Shown here: positions 57,704-64,000 of the stretch, piece after piece
Numbering within the stretch: the stretch's first letter is position 1
How the letters are laid out: every line of letters starts with the position of its first letter
NCBI GenBank assembly: GCA_038503065.1
Contig: JBCAMK010000003.1
Span: 2,480,001-2,544,000 of the forward strand
DNA length: 64,000 nt
From: Paragyromitra xinjiangensis
Taxonomy: Eukaryota; Ascomycota; Pezizomycetes; Pezizales; Discinaceae
Reading direction: 5' to 3'
Made by a program: the position numbers and the translations under genes
Notes under the pieces: generated by a model
The model's database searches: none
Told to the model about the DNA's origin: nothing
Seen by the model: only the letters and a program-made list of their open reading frames with translations

Positions 57704-60170
57704 TTACACCCTCATTCCTGTGTTGCGCAGGTAGACCTGCCTTCTTTCTTCCGCTTCCCGGATGATCTCTGCCGACATCCTCAAGCTCGGGGCTAGGTGA
57801 GCGTAACGTTCAACCTCTTCAATGACATCTTGGAACATCACGTCCATTTGTTCAGGTGCCGGGAGAACTGAAGAAAGTGATGGGGACATTGTTGCACCCA
57901 TAACGAGGAGGGATTGTGATACAATCCTAGAAGAAAATTAGCTAATTATCGAATTTGGGGAGTGTGTAAATCAGGTAGGCTCACGATAATGCTCCCTGCC
58001 AGAGGTAAGGCATATGTCCGGCGTGACTGTATAATCAAATTAGCAAAACGGATTGGCTGTGGTGGGCTTAAGATTCACTTACTGCTCGGTGATGTGCTCC
58101 AACTGCCGAATACATGCCTCTAAACACTTCCGGCAGTTCTCTCGAACGGTACTATCCATCCCAAGCTTCTCATTTTCAAGCACCGCAAGGATATATGGCC
58201 TAAAGATGATGGTCCTGCAGGCAAAATACCTCAATCGCAGAACCGTTTGAACCGGGTTCGACAACATAACTCTGCTATGTGGAAATTGAACTGGGATTGG
58301 CAGACTTTCATACCACTGTGTGAGCTGGTAATCGAGTTCCGCAACAATTGGTGCTAGCGAAGATATTGCCGTTGATGTTCCCTTAGAGTAAATGAGATGG
58401 CTCACGCGGTTGAGTAACCGACGCAAAGCAATCTCGGCAAGGAAATACCATAGGTCGTCACGACCACCACCAACAGGTTCCTCATCCTCTTCCTCAAAGC
58501 CGCAAGGCAATCCCACGGACTCTTCAAATTGAACAATACCCGAGTGGGGCAATTCGAGCTCGGCAAGGAGGTCACTGCTCATGGTTAGTACAGCAAAAAT
58601 AAAAGATGATTGGGTATAGGCACCTCTCGAACAACAGGGCATTCCAGTACACCCTTTCACTCAACTCCCTGCTAGCTGTTGGCAACATAGCTGGAGGGTT
58701 GGTGCTCAGAAGTAGCTGCAGCTTCATGCTGGTGCTGCTGAGCAAAGTCCAAGCCTCTAGCGGCCTGACAATGTAGAATAGATATGCAGATGTGAGAATC
58801 ATGCACTGGGCAGATATCATGGTTGTCCTCGTCATGAGGGATGGAAGTAAGCCCCAAGCAGCTGAGAAATAAGACATCCCGGGGGGATCTTCGTCTTGTG
58901 AAATTCGGGAAATGCTGCCCCTAGTGCTGGCACAGCCGAGAGCCAGCACCAAAAGCACTATGCAACTCTCAGGTCCACTTCGAAACCCTTGGGAAAGAGC
59001 AGTACGGTAGTAGCTTGTCCAGTTGTAGGGATTAACACAGGCGTACCAAACATTAACGCGTTCGAAAAAAGCTTGTACATATGCCGCAGTATTAGACAAA
59101 TCGAGTGTCAAGGAAGTATTTAGTTGTAAAGGAGGTCGTGCTAATTCAAGCTGGAGTAGATGCGATGGACTGTAGGGACGGGAAACTAATTGTGATATCT
59201 TTGGCCATTGGAGCAGATGAAGGGCGGGGGTGGTATGAATCTTCGGCATGCTCGAGAAGTTGGTCCATGTTCCTATGCCGACTTGTCCCGGGTTCCCCAC
59301 GCTTCCCACGCCGGAAAGGTTGAGGGTTGATTTCATGAGCATATCTTCAGTACTAATACCAGTGGCATTGCTGATGGCGGGAGAGCCTGCTGACATCGGC
59401 ATGCCATTGCAGTTGCTGCCGGAGGGACTTGACGGCAAAGCAGTCTGAAGCAGGTTTTCAATTCGGGATAAGTGCTCTAAGATGAGTTTATCTCCGGCAT
59501 CGAGTTTGATCCCAGGCTCGCGATAGATGCATTCGGCATTCAGTTCAATACAGAGGCGACATTTAGGTCGTGAACCGTCACATCGTGACTTCCGAGAACG
59601 ACAGACCTCACACTGTGTATGCAAGCGTTAGCAAACGGAGAATTCACATGTGAGTGGAGAGGGTTAGGGTTTCAATGCAGGGTAAAAGCAGTAATAACAC
59701 CAGTCTAATATTGGAGGGAAATAAAAGTACTGTTAGCTTACCGCTATTGTTGCACGCCTTCGTGGATATTCCACCCCATCTACACTTTGTCTCTTCCTGT
59801 TGCTGGCAGGAGTAGGCATCGACCCATTCGTACCGTTTGAGTTTGTAGATAAACCAGTCATTGGAACGTCTCTGTCAGAGCCTTGTGAAGGTGCTCTTTC
59901 GTGATTGTTACTTCCTCCATGGTCACTGCCATTTCCTGTTATGTTACTTCCTCCATTCGAGAGACTGCCAGCTCCTCCTCCTCCTCCCCCTCCTCCTCCA
60001 CCTCCATTAGCCCCCCCACCTCCCCCACCCCCTCCTCCGCCGCCGGATGGAGAAGAGGACAGGGTAAGGGAAAAGCTATCGCGAAGAGAAGGAAGGCCAT
60101 TTGGCGGTGCAGAAGTAGTTGGCGAGACGTCTGGAGATGATGATCCTAATATGGACGCCATTCGTCCCAT
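57704..60170 (-). CDS. Zn2Cys6 transcription factor with fungal-specific regulatory domain
   Basis: Five exons on the minus strand: 59742-60170 or longer, 58624-59612, 58083-58574, 57985-58026 and 57704-57926; introns 129, 49, 56 and 58 nt with consistent phases (724 aa from ATG 60170). The zinc cluster opens exon 2: CX2CX6CX6CX2CX6C (C-EV-C-RSRKSR-C-DGSRPK-C-RL-C-IELNAE-C), followed by an EHLSRIENLLQTAL linker helix. A middle-homology region follows (LARPPLQLNTSLTLDL, YVQAFFERVNVWYACVNP, LLVLALGCASTRG, LWYFLAEIALRRLLNRVSH, LRLRYFACRTIIFRPYI). N-terminal part is Ser/Gly-rich with two long Gly runs. The frame is open upstream to 60437 and reads basic text (RPRRRSSRS) but starts only at TTG after a stop, so either ATG 60170/60161 is used or a 5' exon is missing. 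Intron 2 donor GTGCCT is atypical. Targets unknown. Confidence 0.87.
59970..60045. repeat. Poly-glycine codon repeat
   Basis: CTC/CCT/CCC-rich plus strand, encoding two runs of 11 or so Gly on the minus strand in exon 1 of the transcription factor, separated by A-N. Likely variable between strains. Confidence 0.8.
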
Positions 60171-60437
60171 GCTTCTTATGATGGGACTCCCGCTCCCACT
60201 ATCACTTCCGCTGCTATTCTTACGAATACCTGTCGGACGGTAAATAGATCGACTGCTTCGGCGACGCGGCCGAGGTGCAGGTGCCAACGTAATCGAAGGC
60301 TGATCTATGGTTATGGACTCCACGGTGGGTGGCTGGGGGGTGTTTGTTGACCACAGAAAAGGTTTTTGGTAATATGGCTCAGTGAGTTGAAAGGTTCCGG
60401 AAGGAAAGGTAATTCTGAAGGCCGGAGCAGAGCACAA

Positions 60438-63400
60438 TCAAGTGGCTGCTTCCCGTCGGTCCCGAGTAGTCCGTTTTAAAGGACACAATGTGGCAACGGT
60501 ACAGGTTCTTCCGAGGTCGTAAATTGAAGGGCAATGCTTGGGATACAGCGATCGCCTGTCACAGTAGATTGCTCCTTGTTGCAAATATTTCCCAGAATCA
60601 CAATATATATCTGATACGGGATGGTCGCGGTAACAAGACCAGGTGGGCCTCACTTTAGACCTTGATCAGCATATATATCGGCCCCACTGGTGAAATACAC
60701 GAAAGACCTTGAAATACCTACCAGCGCTCGTTCAGTATTATTATTACGGCCCTGAGGCTTCTTGGAGGGGATGAGAAGAGGGGGAAGATGGGACAAGAGT
60801 GGTGGAGATATCTGCTTGTCGCTCTCCGAAGCCGACAGACTGGACTCGTGCCTTTTTTTTATATAAACGTTGCGGGGCGACGAGCAGAGAAGGGCGGACC
60901 TGGACGAAAGGGGACAGCAAGGGGAAAAAGAAAAACCGGTGACAGGGAGATGAGCGAAAGAGTTCAAGATTGGCCCGGAGAGGGGGGGTTAAGAGCAGGG
61001 AGCTTAGTCGACGATGTAAAGTACATGCACCCACACACATACACACACATAGACGCACCACAGGCTACACGGGCATGCATACATACATAGGATGTACACA
61101 CATGCTGGAGGCTGTTGTGCATACCTACTAACTTACTTGGCCGAAGTGTGCTATGAAGGAAAATTTGTAAGAGTAAAGCGATAGTTTGGGGTGTGGGGAA
61201 TTGGCTAGGCGGCGGGAATGCCAGGGGTGAGATAGTGGAGGATGATGGTGAGGAGGAGGAGGTGGTGGAGGGGAGGTGGAGGATGGATTGATTCGGGGGC
61301 AAGCCGTACGCTGTCGGTGCTAGCTAGTAATCTGGGGACTGCCCCAGAGCCACTCTACTCACTCTATGTGACGTATCGACTTTTTGTGGAGATGATGGGG
61401 CCCATCCCTGCAGGTCGTGCAACTGACAGGAGTGACAGTGGTGGGTACTCTCAGTGTGGGCGGGTAAGCGCAAGGATCGGGCACCCTAAGCATGACATGC
61501 CTTCTGACGGTAAAAATATTCGTAAGAAGACGCACTGCTATCGAGATGGGATATCTGGTTAGATACACTAGCTCGCTCCTCGAATCTAGACTATTATTCT
61601 GCTTTGGTTCCTGTAAACTTTCTTTTTCCAATCAGGTACCAGAGCGTATCTCGTTTGAGAGGGAAGTGACGTGCAACTGTCGGTTGGGAGGTAGCACACG
61701 AAACATGGCTTGGTGGAAATATATTGCTATTGAAGGACATGCTATTTCAACCTGTATCTCCTGTTAGGGCTGTACAATTTAAGCATGGATGTATTAATGA
61801 GTAGTACTCTTTGAGCACTTGAGGGTTAGATTGCCCAAGCTCGCCGGCTCTCATCTACATCTGAATTCGGGTCTGAACTCACGAAGAATCACCGATATAA
61901 CGATTCTATGAAGCATCTGGGTCTCGAGGCACAAAGTGATGGGCCTCAGAATCATCTATTGGCTGTCTAGGGGGAAGCTATTGGCCATAATTAGGTGTGC
62001 TCCGCTATGCTAGCGACCGCGTGCTCGGTGTCCGAAGGCTTAAAACCTGGCCAAGCTGACTATAGATGTCCCACACATGCTTCTCACGCTAAATATACAA
62101 TGCGCAGAGGCGAGAGTAAAGTTACATGGAACACGAACGGGTAGGACTGAGCATCGAGTATCGAGGATGCTTTGATCGTGAATTGAGGTACAGCTATATG
62201 CAATATGAGGTCAACCAAGCAAAATATTCCGAATTCGCCTTCTCGTTTAACTGCGTTACTTCAGCCGGAATATTCTGCATATGATTGGAAGCGCCAGTAT
62301 TACACGACTTCCTGCAAGATGCCACTTTTGTGACAGTACTGCTCTCCTACTTTGGTTCTACATTCCTATGGCTACTATCAGCTCATTTGTTTCTCGGTGG
62401 CCGTTCGCCGCACTCGTACCGCGTCAGGAAAACCCTCCCTTTGAGGTAAACATTTAAGTTTTCTTCAGCTTGATGGTGTCTTTCGTTGCTACTATCTATG
62501 ATAAGAACAAGAGAAAGGAAAAAAAAATCCCTCACTAGCCTAAATACGAATCAGTGATACTAAAAATCCGAGATAGTCAGCTCGAAGATATGAAAAGAGC
62601 TCTGTGAAAAGGATATGCAACGCCCCACGTCAAAGTCCGTTAGGCCCTGTCTATCAAAGGCTGTATTAGGGATGGAAGCATGAAGGAATCGAGTAAGGCA
62701 AACTATCTACCAGTTGTATGGATTTATCCTTGGATGAACCTTGTATAGAGATGAATCCGGGTAGGTATTACTCGAATAAACTAAGGGTGCCTAATGCTCA
62801 TACTCTACTCTCAAACTTGGAACTGGTGGTAATATGATTCAGCCAATTTCCCAGGCAAGAGATACATGTATTTGAACTTTGGCAGGTACCGCGGTTGAAT
62901 AATGTAAATTTTGTCATTTGGAACACACAGGCGCCATAGTATGCTATAGAGTGCAGAAACCTTTCCAATGATATGCTCTAGGAGATCGCTTCGAGTACGT
63001 TTTCCAGAATTGGCGGACATCTGCTACTATAGGTCAATTTGTCTTAGATGACGAACTGTATGTCCATATTATAACGGGTGAACCCGCTCCTGCATCTACT
63101 CTTTCGATCTATTTGAGCGGAATCCGATGAGGAACGAGATACATGAGATAGCACAAAGCTGTCCTCTGCAGGTGTGTAAGCTATAATTGCTACAATCGTT
63201 CAACCTTGCGGCGACCTACGATCCTTGTGTTCACTTACCACAGCCGCGGTGGCTTTGTGTTGAGCCAGACTTGATAAAACGTCCGGAGTGGTTATCCGCA
63301 AATGGCCTGAGCTACACTAAGATAATCTTTAAAAGAACTGGACCTGCAGTTCAGGTTCCGAAAGGATGCGTGGGGTCTTGATGGATCGTCTCCATAGGTG

Positions 63401-64000
63401 CGACTCCCGCCAACGAGGTCTGTGAAAGAAACTTTCAACCTGGTTCTTTAGTAGCATAGAAGGTCATGTGAGGTCCCCTGCTTGCCAGAGTGTAATATAT
63501 TCCGGGGCATGAAATGTAAAGCGTAGAGAAAGCATAGGCGAAGCCCATTTTACACTAAAGAGGCCAGGGTTATGATATGGAAAAAAAGCAATATATACGG
63601 ATAATCTTTTACATTGGGATGCACTTCTAGCTCCGCATCCTGAAGGATTCAATATATACCCCTGCGAAAATATTTTTTGAGGGTGAGAACCAACCAATGG
63701 TTACTAAAATTTCATGGGGAAAAAACGCTATGATTCGTGTTCCTCACCCTCCCTTTCATTTCTTCATGTGATCAGGCTTGGAGGAGACGTGTTTTCTCAC
63801 ACTGGCATTTTGTATTATTTGGTCTTTAGCTTATGGTGGATTATCAATGGTAATATTTCGAGTCACTGGCTTAACGAGTATGTATCGGGCTGAGTTAAGA
63901 GTTCATAAATATTATAGTACTGCCTGAGGGCTAAACGAAACGAAACGCATGAGTATTCCAACAATGGTGTTTTCGCCCGGAGGCGCAGTCCTAACTTCCC
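60438..64000. other. Upstream region of the transcription factor and gene-free right end
   Basis: 60438-61300 is probably the promoter and leader of the minus-strand transcription factor: C/T-rich on that strand, with a CACACATA-type microsatellite at about 61024-61060. Open frames there begin at TTG or CTG and are low in complexity. 61300-64000 shows no recognisable gene, RNA or element. Confidence 0.4.

Noticed and set aside
60650..61302. Minus-strand open frames upstream of the transcription factor
   Set aside because: They begin at TTG/CTG, are low in complexity and cannot be joined convincingly to exon 1; more likely leader or promoter, though a missing 5' exon remains possible.

Overview
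The window reads as nuclear DNA of a filamentous ascomycete (Pezizomycotina). Genes are spliced by short introns (about 49-130 nt) with GT...AG ends and CTAAC/CTAAT-type branch sites, and several families are typical of such fungi: fungal rhodopsin-domain membrane protein, CFEM protein, Zn2Cys6 regulator, chromovirus. A finer placement (for example Leotiomycetes) would be a guess.

Layout. (1) 1388-2828: a mitochondrial calcium uniporter (MCU) gene with an apparent one-base frame break in an A7 run. (2) 4093-23587: a 19.5 kb nested retrotransposon block. The outer element A is a decayed Ty3/gypsy chromovirus with ~1.04 kb LTRs and a perfect 5-bp target duplication (ATCAC). Element B, an 11.1 kb Ty3/gypsy element with ~0.4 kb LTRs, sits inside A's gag and is flanked by GCGT. 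B carries gag-protease-RT-RNase H-integrase and then, behind a separate TATA-containing spacer, an extra reading frame (12842-15893) with the metal-binding signature of a 2-oxoglutarate/Fe(II) dioxygenase and a basic nuclear-signal-like tail. This is the most unusual content of the window. (3) 23588-25161: repeats: an 11-bp minisatellite, a tRNA-like stretch and 82-bp tandem repeats. (4) 25162-26714 (minus): an 8-exon fungal rhodopsin-domain gene, assembled here from exons too short to stand out as ORFs. (5) 26715-33171: no gene recognised, one foldback element. (6) 33172-33803: a CFEM protein with signal peptide and GPI-like tail. (7) 37092-38033 (minus) and 45456-46118 (plus): two unidentified genes separated by gene-poor DNA. 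(8) 46740-47420 (minus): an ankyrin-repeat relic. (9) 48440-49653 (minus): a secreted ACMSD-type amidohydrolase. (10) 57704-60170 or beyond (minus): a Zn2Cys6 transcription factor. The remaining stretches (49.7-57.7 kb, 60.4-64 kb) show no supportable gene.

The host genes do not form an obvious pathway or cluster: they are scattered, intron-rich and separated by kilobases of gene-poor sequence, as in a repeat-rich compartment. Both retroelements run in plus orientation; A is clearly dead (stops, frameshifts, altered protease site, B inserted), and B is also broken by several frameshifts and stops, although its integrase catalytic residues remain visible.
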